Below are positions 47,131 to 55,663 of a stretch of 64,000 nucleotides of DNA, piece after piece. The notes under the pieces were generated by a model. That model had not been told where the DNA came from. It was given only the letters and a program-made list of their open reading frames with translations, and ran no database searches. Every line of letters begins with the position of its first letter. The first letter of the stretch is position 1. The position numbers and the translations under genes were made by a program. Source of the DNA: Actinomyces oris (GTDB lineage: Bacteria > Actinomycetota > Actinomycetes > Actinomycetales > Actinomycetaceae); the NCBI RefSeq assembly GCF_001553935.1, contig NZ_CP014232.1, forward strand, positions 2,604,001 to 2,668,000, in the 5' to 3' direction.

Positions 47131-47162
47131 GTGGGGGCGGCAACACACGTTGCCGCCCCCAC
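47131..47162. terminator. strong bidirectional terminator
   Basis: Perfect 14-bp stem GTGGGGGCGGCAAC (47131-47144) / GTTGCCGCCCCCAC (47149-47162) with loop ACAC. It lies between the convergent DUF4097 and helicase genes, 26 bases from the helicase stop. Confidence 0.8.
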
Positions 47163-47187
47163 ACCGCATCAGTGGAGTCCTGAGGAC

Positions 47188-49797
47188 TCAGCGCTCACCG
47201 CGCCCTCCGCGGAAGCCGCCCCGGTGGCCGCCGAAGCGGTTCTGGTTGCGCTCGCCGTAGCCATGGCGCTCGCCCCGGTGCCCGTCGCGGTCGTAGCCGC
47301 GACCGCCCCGGTCCTCGCGCCGGCCGCGGAAGCCGTCGCGGTCGCCACGGCGCTCGTCCCAACGACGGTTGTCACGGCGCTCCCCGCGCTCCGAGCGGTC
47401 GTAGCCGCCCCTGCCGCCGCGCCCATCACGGTCCTTCCAGCCGCGCTCGCCGTCCTCACGGCGGGGACGGAAACCGCGTTCCGACCGCTCGCCGCGGTCG
47501 CCACGGTCCCTGCGGTCCTCCCAGTCACGCCGCTTAGGACGCCGCTCGCCGTTGGGGCCGGACCAGCCGTGCCCCGGCCCCTCGTCGGGACGGATCCGCA
47601 GCTCGCGGCCGGCAAAGGTCGCCCGCCCCATGACGCTCAGCTGCTCGGGGCTGAGGTCGGCGTAGATCGTGACCAGGGAGAAGGACTGGAGGATGTCGAT
47701 CTTGCCGATGTCGGAGCCCTCGATACCGCCCTCGTTGGCCAGCGCGCCCACGATCGCTCCGGGCAGGACCCGGTCGCGGTGCCCGACCTCCACGCGGTAG
47801 ACGGTCCCGGGGCCCTCGTGCTCGCGGCGCCCGGAACGCGTGGCCGAGCGGCGTCCCTCGCCGCGGTCTCCCCGCTCTGCGCGACGGCCCTTCTCCCTGC
47901 CGCCTTCGAAGGAAGCCGACAGGAAGGTCCCCTCGGAGTCGAGGTTCTCCTCCCGGCGGGCGCGCTGGGGGCGCTCGCCGCCCCGGTCCTCGCGCCTGCG
48001 CGGGCCCTCGTCACCCACGGCCAGGGCCAGCAGCGTGGCCGCCAGCTCCTCGACGTCGATGTCCAGCTCCCGGGCGGACTCGGCGACCAGCGGCAGGTAC
48101 ATGTCCAGACGGCCACGCTCGTGACGGGCGGCGGCCTTGGACAGGAGCTTGCGGGCGCGGTGCTCGGAGACGTCCGCGGGGGAGGGCAGGGTGATCTCCT
48201 CCAGACGGCTTCCGGTGAGGCGCTCGATCTGCCGGAGCTTGCCCTTCTCCTTGGGGGTCAGGAAGGTGACGGCCTCGCCGTGGCGGCCGGCGCGGCCCGT
48301 GCGACCGATACGGTGCACGTAGGCCTCGGCCTCGCGGGGCACGTCGAAGTTGACCACCAGGCCGATGCGGTCCACGTCCAGGCCTCGGGCGGCGACGTCC
48401 GTGGCCACCAGCACGTCAAGGGTGCCGGCGCGCAGCCGCTCCACCAGGCGCTCGCGCTCGCGCTGGGGAACGTCACCGGAGATCGCGGCGGCCTGGATGC
48501 CCCTGCCCGCCAGCTCGATGGCGACGTCCTCGGCCGTGGACTTGGTCCGCACGAAGACGATGGCGGCCTCGGCGTCGGTGACGGCCAGGACCCGGGAGAC
48601 GGCGCCGATCTTGTGACGGAAGGGAACCACCGCGTAGGTCTGGTGGACGGTGGCGACAGTGGAGGCCGGCCTGGAGACCTCCACCTGAACGGGCTCGTGG
48701 AGGTGCTGACGCGCCACGGCCTGGATGGCCGGAGGCATCGTCGCGGAGAACAGGGCGGTGCGCCGATCGGTGGGAAGGGACTCCGCAATCGTCTCCACGT
48801 CCTCGGCGAAGCCCATCCGCAGCATCTCGTCGGCCTCGTCCAGGACGAAGTAGCGCACGTCGTCGAGCTGGAGCGCGCCCTTGTCAATGAGGTCGATGAC
48901 GCGCCCGGGAGTGCCGACGACGACCTGGGCGCCGCCCTTGAGCGCGCCGATCTGGGGGCCGTATGGGGCACCGCCGTAGACGGCCACCACCTCCAGTCCG
49001 CGGGAGCGGGCAGCCATATCAGTGATGGCCTCGGCGCTCTGGAGCGCGAGCTCGCGGGTGGGGGCCAGAACGAGCGCCTGAACGACGTTGTCGCGCGAAT
49101 CGACGGCGTCGAGCAGCGGAAGCCCGAAGGCCGCCGTCTTGCCGGTTCCGGTCTGGGCGACGCCCACGACGTCGCGGCCGGCCAGCAGAACGGGGATCGC
49201 CTCCTTCTGGATGGCGGTGGGGGTCACGAATCCCATGTCGGTGACGGCCTTGAGCAGGTCACCGGGAAGACCCAGGTCGGCGAAGGTGATCTCCTCATCC
49301 TCGTGAGCGGTCCTCACCTCGCTCTTGTCCCGGTCGCGCGGCGAGGCGGCGCGCTCGACGTCGCGCTGGTGGCCGTTGGAGTCAGCGTCGGAATCGGCGT
49401 TGGAATCAGCATCGGTGTCGATGAAGGGGGTGTGGCCGTCAACCTCATCCTCGTCAATGTCGACGCCGTCGTCCTCATCGGAGTCGTCGATCCCGTCCTC
49501 CGGGTCGGCCTCGGGGAGGTCTCGGTCGACGTCGTCCGCCTCCTCCTCGTGGTCGACGTCCTCCGGGTCCTCAGGGGAATCAGAGGAGGCGGGAGTGGCG
49601 AAGTCCTCGGGGGAGGAGGTGGTGCCGTCGCGGTGGTGCGGCGCGGCGACAGTGCTCTCCTCGTCGTTCTTGGCCGGGCCGGCCTGCTCGCCGCCGGAGA
49701 GCTCGGCGGAGAAGAGCGCGTCGAGGCTGAGGGGGCCGTTGCCGTCCTGGCTCTGAGCATCGGAGGCGCCAGGCGCAGTACTGCTGGAGTGAGTCAT
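47188..49797 (-). CDS. deaD: DEAD-box ATP-dependent RNA helicase (DeaD/CsdA type)
   Basis: 869 aa from the ATG at 49797 (MTHSSSTAPG). The first ~165 residues are strongly acidic and disordered (runs of Asp/Glu/Ser). Core motifs: ITFADLGLP (Q region), AQTGTGKTAAF, PTRELALQ, VLDEADEML, LFSATMPPA, VATDVAARGLDVDRI, HRIGRTGRAG. A DbpA-type RNA-binding domain (VYRVEVGHRDRVLPGAIVGA...) is followed by ~170 residues of Arg/Gly/Asp RGG-like tail. Longer than E. coli DeaD (629 aa) because of both tails. Acts in RNA duplex remodelling, probably in ribosome assembly and cold adaptation. Confidence 0.93.
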   Translation of the reverse strand: MTHSSSTAPGASDAQSQDGNGPLSLDALFSAELSGGEQAGPAKNDEESTVAAPHHRDGTTSSPEDFATPASSDSPEDPEDVDHEEEADDVDRDLPEADPEDGIDDSDEDDGVDIDEDEVDGHTPFIDTDADSNADSDADSNGHQRDVERAASPRDRDKSEVRTAHEDEEITFADLGLPGDLLKAVTDMGFVTPTAIQKEAIPVLLAGRDVVGVAQTGTGKTAAFGLPLLDAVDSRDNVVQALVLAPTRELALQSAEAITDMAARSRGLEVVAVYGGAPYGPQIGALKGGAQVVVGTPGRVIDLIDKGALQLDDVRYFVLDEADEMLRMGFAEDVETIAESLPTDRRTALFSATMPPAIQAVARQHLHEPVQVEVSRPASTVATVHQTYAVVPFRHKIGAVSRVLAVTDAEAAIVFVRTKSTAEDVAIELAGRGIQAAAISGDVPQRERERLVERLRAGTLDVLVATDVAARGLDVDRIGLVVNFDVPREAEAYVHRIGRTGRAGRHGEAVTFLTPKEKGKLRQIERLTGSRLEEITLPSPADVSEHRARKLLSKAAARHERGRLDMYLPLVAESARELDIDVEELAATLLALAVGDEGPRRREDRGGERPQRARREENLDSEGTFLSASFEGGREKGRRAERGDRGEGRRSATRSGRREHEGPGTVYRVEVGHRDRVLPGAIVGALANEGGIEGSDIGKIDILQSFSLVTIYADLSPEQLSVMGRATFAGRELRIRPDEGPGHGWSGPNGERRPKRRDWEDRRDRGDRGERSERGFRPRREDGERGWKDRDGRGGRGGYDRSERGERRDNRRWDERRGDRDGFRGRREDRGGRGYDRDGHRGERHGYGERNQNRFGGHRGGFRGGRGER

Positions 49798-50102
49798 GAA
49801 GTTTTCCCATATCTGTCCCCATGAAGATGGTGGGGACCGCGGCGGAGTGTGGGGGAGGACCTTTTGTCCTCCGCTCTTTGCCGTACCTGGCCCACCACAC
49901 TCGCCCCGCACCCGGACTGGCCGGGTGACTCATGGGCTAACACGCACAGACTCACGGGATACTCGTGCCGCACACCGGGTGCGGCAAGACCCGAACGGGG
50001 TCAACAGGGCACGGATCGCTCCTGTGCCCAGGCTACGGGAGAATCCGCGGAACTCCGCGCTCCACGGGCTGGATCACAGGTGAGGTCGGTCTCGTGGCCC
50101 GT
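49798..50102. other. intergenic region upstream of the helicase
   Basis: About 305 bp between two minus-strand genes. A hairpin TGCCGCAC-accgg-GTGCGGCA (49966-49986) lies past the transporter operon and may terminate it. Nearer the helicase, GGAGGACcttttGTCCTCC (about 49855-49872) could fold in its 5' leader. Cold-shock helicase leaders are often structured, but no known element is recognised. Confidence 0.4.
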
Positions 50103-50984
50103 TCACCGCCCCAGCAGGCTGAGGATTTTCCGACGCAGCTCGCGGACCTCGTCACTCGACTCGTCGTGCTCGGGCACATCAATGTCGGCGACGATGCGCG
50201 CAGGGCGCTCTGACAGGACGACCACCCGGTTGGACAGGCGTAGGGCCTCGTCCACGTCGTGGGTGACCAGGACGGCGGTGAAGCGTTGGGACTCCCACAG
50301 CCTGAGGATCTCGTCCTGGAGCTGGAGGCGTGTCAGGGCGTCGAGCTTGCCCAGGGGCTCATCCAGGAGGAAGAGCCGGGGCCGGTTGACCAGGGCTCGA
50401 GCCAGCGAGGCCCGTTGAGCCATACCTCCCGAAAGCGTGGAGGGGTAGGAATCGGCGAAGTCCCGAAGCCCCACGATCTGCAGGGCCGCCTCCACCCGGC
50501 GTCGGTCACGCTCCACCCGGCCTCTCGCCTCAGGGCCCAGAGCAACATTGTCCCGCACGGTTCTCCACGGCAGCAGCGTGGCGTCCTGGAACGCGAGCGC
50601 GCGCAAAGGTGAGGGGCTGGTCACCTGCGTGGAGTCGACGGTGACGCGGCCCTCGACGGGCTGCTCCAGCCCGGCCAGCAGTCTCAGGATCGTGGACTTG
50701 CCGCAGCCGGACGGCCCCACGAGTGAGACGAACTCCCCGGGTGCCACCGTCAGGTCGATGTCATTGAGGACGGCAAGCTGATCCGGCTTGGCAGCCTCAG
50801 CCTCATAGCGAGCCCTCGCAGCGGGGGAGAACCGGCGCAGCAGCAGATGGAGCCACCCATGCTCCAGGTCATGGGACAACGGGTAGCTGTGGGAGACACC
50901 AGCGAGATCGACCTGTGCCCCGCGGGTGACGGACGGAGTCGAGATTTGCGATGCGGCGGCAGCCGCCGACGAACCAGTAGACAT
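50103..50984 (-). CDS. ABC transporter ATP-binding protein (nitrate/sulfonate/NMT1 type)
   Basis: 293 aa. Walker A GPSGCGKST, Q-loop ALAFQDATLLPWRTVRDNV (the LPW is typical of SsuB/TauB/NrtD), signature LSGGMAQRASLARAL, Walker B LFLLDEPLGKLD, switch VTHDVDEAL. Unusual: about 35 extra residues (YPLSHDLEHGWLHLLLRRF...) are inserted between the first strand and the Walker A region. It energises the permease encoded just upstream on the same strand (four bases between them, GAGGTGG ribosome site). Last gene of a three-gene uptake operon. Confidence 0.9.
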   Translation of the reverse strand: MSTGSSAAAAASQISTPSVTRGAQVDLAGVSHSYPLSHDLEHGWLHLLLRRFSPAARARYEAEAAKPDQLAVLNDIDLTVAPGEFVSLVGPSGCGKSTILRLLAGLEQPVEGRVTVDSTQVTSPSPLRALAFQDATLLPWRTVRDNVALGPEARGRVERDRRRVEAALQIVGLRDFADSYPSTLSGGMAQRASLARALVNRPRLFLLDEPLGKLDALTRLQLQDEILRLWESQRFTAVLVTHDVDEALRLSNRVVVLSERPARIVADIDVPEHDESSDEVRELRRKILSLLGR

Positions 50985-50988
50985 CGGT

Positions 50989-52071
50989 TCACCACCTCAC
51001 AAGGTTCTGCTGCCATGCCAGCAGCGAGGAGCGGATCTTGAACAGCAGGACCATGAGCGTGCGGCAGAAGGTCACCAGAATGATGAGGCCCACGTACATC
51101 CGGGGGTAGTCCGCCCAGCCCTTGACCCAGTTGATGTACCAGGCCAGGCCCTTGTCGACACCGGTCAGCTCGGCGGTCATGAGGGCGGCGAGTGAGGTTC
51201 CCAGGCCTGTGAACAGGCCGGTGAGCATGTCCGGAAGTGCTGAGGGCACGGCCACTCGTCTGATAAGGAAGAGCTCATCGGCTCCCAGTGTGCGGGCCAT
51301 GTCGATGTAGTCGCGGCGCACGGAGCGTATGCCCGCGCGGGTCATGGTCGCCATGGGGAACCAGGCGCCGAAGCCGACGATGAAGGCTGCCGAGGTGTAC
51401 GTCGTCGGAAGCAGCAGCAGTGCCAGCGGAAGGAGTGAGGCCGCGGGAACTGGCCCGACGGTCTGAAGGAGCGGATGGAGCCAGTAGTCGGCGCGCCTCG
51501 ACCAGCCCATGAGCAGGCCCGTGAAGAACCCCAGCACCGATCCGGCCGTGTACCCGATGATGAAGAGCAGCGCCGAGGCGCCCAGGCAGCTGAGCAGCAG
51601 CCTCCAGTCACCGAGGAAGGAGGCAATGAGTATTTCTGGGGCGGCGAAGTACGGGGGCGTGAGCAGTCCGAGCTTGGATGTTGTCAGCTGCCAGACGATG
51701 AACCATGCGCCGGCGGCGTTGATCCAGGGCAGGAAGTGCGTCAGAGACCTCGCTGCCGAAGAGGCCGGTCGGACCCGTGCGGTGAGTGTCCACGCGATCA
51801 GGGCGGTCAGCCATGCCCCGGCAAGGACGGCGACTGGAGTGGTTGACTCCTTGCGGAGAAGGTCTGCCTCCGGCAGGGCGATGAGGATGACCAGGTAGGC
51901 CGACCACAAGAGCAGTGCCGTCGTGCTCACAAGCGTGCCTGCGCTGGAACGGCGATCGCTTGGTTCACTCTTCCTGGCCGTGGAGGAGGGAGGTTGCGGA
52001 TTCCTGTTGTCGATGGGCTTGACGGATGCGGTTGATGTGGTCGTGGGGCTCACCTCAGCGGGCATCGTCAC
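50989..52071 (-). CDS. ABC transporter permease (SsuC/TauC/NMT1 type)
   Basis: 360 aa. A ~50-residue hydrophilic N-tail, two to three helices in the first 120 residues, then the BPD_transp_1 domain with six helices. The EAA-like cytoplasmic loop is IDMARTLGADELFLIRRVAVP with SALPDMLTGLFTGLGTSL. GTG start abuts the substrate-binding gene's stop; ATG at 52065 is an alternative. Forms the membrane channel of the operon. Confidence 0.9.
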   Translation of the reverse strand: MTMPAEVSPTTTSTASVKPIDNRNPQPPSSTARKSEPSDRRSSAGTLVSTTALLLWSAYLVILIALPEADLLRKESTTPVAVLAGAWLTALIAWTLTARVRPASSAARSLTHFLPWINAAGAWFIVWQLTTSKLGLLTPPYFAAPEILIASFLGDWRLLLSCLGASALLFIIGYTAGSVLGFFTGLLMGWSRRADYWLHPLLQTVGPVPAASLLPLALLLLPTTYTSAAFIVGFGAWFPMATMTRAGIRSVRRDYIDMARTLGADELFLIRRVAVPSALPDMLTGLFTGLGTSLAALMTAELTGVDKGLAWYINWVKGWADYPRMYVGLIILVTFCRTLMVLLFKIRSSLLAWQQNLVRW

Positions 52072-53262
52072 TCAGTCCTTGATGTCGAGATCGGCGACGA
52101 CGGTGTCGGTCAGCTTCCGGGCGGAGACGTCGGATGCGATGAAACCGGTTCCCTTGAACTTCTCGATGCCGGGCTCGATCGCGGCCCGGAACCTGGAGGC
52201 AGAGGCCTTGAACCCGTATGTCTTAAGCACCCGGACGACGACGTCCTGGTCGGCGGCGACGTAGTCGTTGTCGACCTCGATCTTGGCGATCTCCTCGATG
52301 TGGTCCGGCACGTAGGCCGAGCCCTTCAACCAGGCCTCGGTCAGAGCCTTCGCCTCCTTGGGCTGCCGACGTACGAAGTCACCATTGAGTGCCACCGAGC
52401 AGCAGAACTCCTCAGCGTCGTTGTTAGCCAGCTCACGGGCCGTCCCATTGAAGACGGGAAGCAGCGGCCCGGGGTCAGAACCCATGATGGCGTCCACCTG
52501 GCCGTCAGTCAGCGCGGTCCCCAAGGAGTCCGCATCGACTGTGCGCCACGTAATGTCGCCTCCGTCCGGCTTGACGTTGATGCCGGCCTCGGACAGCCCG
52601 ATCGCGAAGTAGGCGAAGGCCGACGACGACAGTGACGGCACGCCGATGGTGGTGCCTTTCAGGTCAGCCAGCTTCTGATACGGGGAGTCCCTGCGCACCA
52701 CCAGGCGCAGGCAGCCGGCGTGGAGCCCCGCGGTGAGCCTGGCGTTGAGGCCGTTGTAGATCGGCTCCAGCCAGGAGAAGAAGATTCCTGGAGCGCCAAT
52801 GTACTTACCGGCGCCCACGCCGTCCTTGGTGTCCTCGGTCTGCTGGGTGCGCGCCAGCGTGACCTTCAGTCCTGCGTCGTCGAAGAATCCCTGGTGGTAC
52901 GCGGCGTACAGTGGTGCGGCGCAGATGTCGCCGCCAATCACCAGGGGGAGTGCCTCGTGGGCTCCGATGACTCCTTGGTTGGTACGCCGAATCGTCAGGT
53001 ACGCGCCGGTACCGACCACGGCAGCGGCTGCGAGTCCCCCAATCGTGAGCAGCGTGCGCCGTGACGGTTTGCCGCGATGCGACTGATCCGTCTCATTGGC
53101 GTCGGGATCATCGATGTCGTCATCGGCTGCCAGAATCGCGGCGGCGTTCTCAGCCGTGACCTCCTGAGTCTCCACGAGCTCGGCCTCCGATGGGACGGAG
53201 GACAAGGAATCGGAGGACTGGGACGGATCGGAGGAAGAAGAGGACGACGAGGACGTGGACAT
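52072..53262 (-). CDS. ABC transporter substrate-binding protein (NMT1/SsuA-like), Tat-type signal
   Basis: 396 aa from the ATG at 53262, preceded by AGGAG. An unusually long N-tail of ~75 residues (poly-Ser then acidic) leads to SRRTLLTIGGLAAAAVVGTG, a twin-arginine-like signal or membrane anchor at about residues 71-95, with no lipobox cysteine. The mature part begins PLVIGGDICAAPLYAAYHQGFFDDAGLKV, the NMT1/SsuA pattern, with LKGTTIGVPSLSSSAFAY and DAIMGSDPGPLLP in the lobes. Ligand unknown: sulfonates, nitrate, thiamine precursors and riboflavin are all carried by relatives. Confidence 0.88.
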   Translation of the reverse strand: MSTSSSSSSSSDPSQSSDSLSSVPSEAELVETQEVTAENAAAILAADDDIDDPDANETDQSHRGKPSRRTLLTIGGLAAAAVVGTGAYLTIRRTNQGVIGAHEALPLVIGGDICAAPLYAAYHQGFFDDAGLKVTLARTQQTEDTKDGVGAGKYIGAPGIFFSWLEPIYNGLNARLTAGLHAGCLRLVVRRDSPYQKLADLKGTTIGVPSLSSSAFAYFAIGLSEAGINVKPDGGDITWRTVDADSLGTALTDGQVDAIMGSDPGPLLPVFNGTARELANNDAEEFCCSVALNGDFVRRQPKEAKALTEAWLKGSAYVPDHIEEIAKIEVDNDYVAADQDVVVRVLKTYGFKASASRFRAAIEPGIEKFKGTGFIASDVSARKLTDTVVADLDIKD

Positions 53263-53787
53263 GGTTTCTCCTGTAGTGGTGGGAACGGGCCTCGATGCGC
53301 ATGACGCAGCAGCGTCCCGGTGAAAATGGTGGAGGAGGAGCACGAGAAGCCGAGCGGAGCAAGCCGAGTAAGTGCGGACACAGCCTCAGGCCATCAGAGC
53401 GTGTGAAAGGGCGTCTCCGTACTCTGGCGAGCGGAAAATACGCGGCACGGGAGCCCACGACGTCATGGCCGGTTGTCGTTCTCGGACGACGTCAACGCTG
53501 CTTTGAGGCGTCGTCACGCTCCACGGGCAGGTTCAGCGCCGGGGGGAGGGGACGGAATCAACAGGCTCGACAACAACACATCTGCGCACCACACATGACC
53601 GCGAGCGCCTGTGCGCCAGGAGCGGTTGTGGCCGTAAGAACGATGTGCGTCATGACGACTACCCTATGCCACGCTCCCCGGAACAATGCAAGCCTGCCAT
53701 GCGTCCCATGATGCGAGCCTCCCATCGCCGGATCACTGTGGAACCGATACGTGGAACCGATTACTGCGTGGCTGTAAAGTCGGCGAC
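53263..53787. other. divergent regulatory region (transporter / esterase)
   Basis: About 525 bp without a convincing gene. It holds two direct copies of ACGACGTCA (53457-53465 and 53486-53494), each containing the palindrome GACGTC, and near the esterase a direct repeat GTGGAACCGAT (53738-53748 and 53751-53761). These spacings (29 and 13 bp) suggest regulator sites. I looked for TPP and SAM riboswitch consensus on the minus strand and did not find one. Confidence 0.4.
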
Positions 53788-55254
53788 GTGAGTGGGGGGT
53801 GTGGCGATCAACCGGCTGTGCCGCAGGCACGGTGGAGACAGCTGGCCGCGACTCCTGTGGCCCAGGACGGTGGCCCGCTTCGCATCACCCCGGCGTGGTG
53901 GCCTCCGGTTCCTGACGATTCAGCCTTGGCCGCTGCCGCGGTGCACGGCACTCCCGTCCTGGGGGAGGGACACATCATCAACGGGGTTGAGATGGTGGAG
54001 GCGAGCTTCCTGTGGCGTGATGACCACCGGCACGGCGCCAGCCCCAGTGTGCTCATCCATCTCAATACCCTGACCGACAACCATCGCGCTCACATCGCGC
54101 CGGCACTGGCCGCCCGGGTTCCCGGGACCAGCTGGTGGGCGCTTCACGTCCTGCTGCCGCAGGATGCGCTCTTGAGCTACCGGATCGTTGTGACTCATGA
54201 CGCCCTGCCTGACGATGCCGGGGCCCGACGCGAGTGCTGGAAGCGCGTTCACGCACTGGGACGGCCCGATCGCCTCAATCCCGACCGGCTGCATGACGGC
54301 TTCGGTCTGGTGTCCTCGCTATGGGTGGGACCCAAGGCTGTTCTGCACCCGGACTGGATGAGCGGCTTGGGTGCCTCGGCAGAGCGGACAGGGCAGGCGC
54401 TGAGCCGTCCCCAGGATGAACACGCCGGGTACGTCCTCCGGTTCGACCTGGAGAACGAGGTGCTCAGAGACTTTGATGGGCCTGGGGACCCCGGCCGGCG
54501 AGTCACACTGTGGTGCGGGGGGCGTGTCCAGGAGTCCTCCTGCGGGCGCAGTGAGCGGGGTCTGCTGGTCCTGCTCGACGGCAACATCTGGCGCGGTAAC
54601 CATGCCGTCGATCACCTGGCCCCCAGATCCCGCCGATGGGATCTGCTGCTCATCGACTCCGGCAGCCTGGCCATGCGCTCACGCGACCTGGGGGATCCGC
54701 AACGCAGCAGAGACCTGCTCCGTAGGTGCCTGCAGGCGGCACATCGGGCCGTCTGCAGGCGAGGCTGCGGGTTTGCCGCGTCATCTGAGGGGGATGCCGG
54801 TTGCATGTGGCGCCCAGATCGGATCGTGGTGGCTGGGCAGTCCTTGGGAGGGGTTGCCGCGGCCGACCTGGTTCTGCGTCATCCCGAGCTGGCTACTCGT
54901 GCCATTGTCCAGTCCGGCTCCTTCTGGCTCGGCTCTCAACGCCGAGGTGAGGGCGAGGGGGAGCTGTTGCACTGGTTGCGTCATCGCTCCGAGGCTCGGA
55001 GCCTGCAGCGCCCGAGAAGAAGCGACCAGCATCCTCATGAGGGTGAAGGGCTGGGGGTGCGACTGGTGGTCCAGTGCGGGGTCCATGAAGACGGCCTGCG
55101 TCAGGGGGCTCGCAAGGCCTCAGAGCTTCTTGCGGTCGAAGGAGCGCTGCTCGAGTATCGCGAGGAGCGTGGCGGGCACGACTACGCCTGGTGGCGTCAT
55201 GCCTTGTCCTGGGGGCTTGACGCTCATGAGCAGGACCTGGGGTCCTGCTCATGA
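53788..55254 (+). CDS. enterochelin-esterase-like alpha/beta hydrolase
   Basis: About 488 aa from the GTG at 53788; the frame stays open to 53686, so the exact start is uncertain. N-terminal sandwich domain (ASFLWRDDHRHGASPSVLIH), then an esterase domain: LLVLLDGNIWRGN, the nucleophile elbow VVAGQSLGGVAAADLVLRHP and catalytic His in ERGGHDYAWWRHAL. This two-domain layout is that of Fes/IroD-type siderophore esterases, which free iron from imported ferric siderophores. Divergent from an ABC importer, which would make an uptake-plus-hydrolysis module, though that importer is not of the siderophore class. No signal peptide. Confidence 0.78.
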   Translation: MSGGCGDQPAVPQARWRQLAATPVAQDGGPLRITPAWWPPVPDDSALAAAAVHGTPVLGEGHIINGVEMVEASFLWRDDHRHGASPSVLIHLNTLTDNHRAHIAPALAARVPGTSWWALHVLLPQDALLSYRIVVTHDALPDDAGARRECWKRVHALGRPDRLNPDRLHDGFGLVSSLWVGPKAVLHPDWMSGLGASAERTGQALSRPQDEHAGYVLRFDLENEVLRDFDGPGDPGRRVTLWCGGRVQESSCGRSERGLLVLLDGNIWRGNHAVDHLAPRSRRWDLLLIDSGSLAMRSRDLGDPQRSRDLLRRCLQAAHRAVCRRGCGFAASSEGDAGCMWRPDRIVVAGQSLGGVAAADLVLRHPELATRAIVQSGSFWLGSQRRGEGEGELLHWLRHRSEARSLQRPRRSDQHPHEGEGLGVRLVVQCGVHEDGLRQGARKASELLAVEGALLEYREERGGHDYAWWRHALSWGLDAHEQDLGSCS

Positions 55255-55255
55255 G
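55223..55255 (+). terminator. 15-bp hairpin overlapping the esterase stop codon
   Basis: CTCATGAGCAGGACC (55223-55237) and GGTCCTGCTCATGAG (55241-55255) pair perfectly around a TGG loop. The stop TGA at 55252-55254 is inside the right arm, so the last ten codons form the stem. No T-tract follows. A second, weaker stem GCCGCA...TGCGGC lies at 55300-55322. Confidence 0.6.
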
Positions 55256-55663
55256 CCACCTGAGGTGCTCCGTGTGCGGCTATCGCCAGTGCTGGGCACG
55301 CCGCAGGGGCCGGATCTGCGGCGCAAATAAAACCGTGACACAAAAGAAATCTTGGCTACAAAGGGGTTACGTATCCCAATTTATCGTTACCAATGCTCGA
55401 GTTTCCTCAAGCCTGCCGGTTCTGAATGGTCTCAACCCGACCGATTGACGGGTTACCGCTGTGTATACTAAACCCGGAATCGACAACGCGGACGATGTTC
55501 TCGGGTGATAGCGGATTCTTAGAAGGGAGGCGTCCGTCTATCATCGTTCGCGAAAGGCAGTCGCGCCTGCTTCACGGTGCGTCCTTTCCTCGTGCATCTC
55601 GGTTGTCCGCCATGTGCTGTACGAGTAAGTCCATCTGCCCCCGCCCATGAACGAGACCACGTC
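55256..55663. other. AT-richer leader region before the surface-protein gene
   Basis: About 400 bp with no convincing gene. A patch of low GC (about 55323-55400) and TTGACG (55444-55449) followed by TATACT/TACTAA elements at short spacing suggest a promoter near 55450. GGAGGCG at about 55526 is not near a good start. A small ATG frame at 55251 has cysteines but no supporting features. Confidence 0.35.

Noticed and set aside
47131-49824. 897-codon plus-strand frame opposite the helicase
   Set aside because: Begins inside the terminator and shadows deaD; Ala/Val-rich with no recognisable fold.
53263-53600. Possible TPP or SAM riboswitch before the NMT1-type operon
   Set aside because: Key conserved blocks of either aptamer are missing on the minus strand; only generic hairpins are present.
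53295-53711. 138-codon plus-strand frame in the divergent intergenic region
   Set aside because: Starts inside the binding-protein leader, Arg/Ser-rich, no ribosome site or family pattern.
55251-55448. 65-codon frame overlapping the esterase stop, with CxxC-like cysteines
   Set aside because: ATGA overlap is tempting, but the first third is hairpin DNA, composition changes midway and no family is visible.
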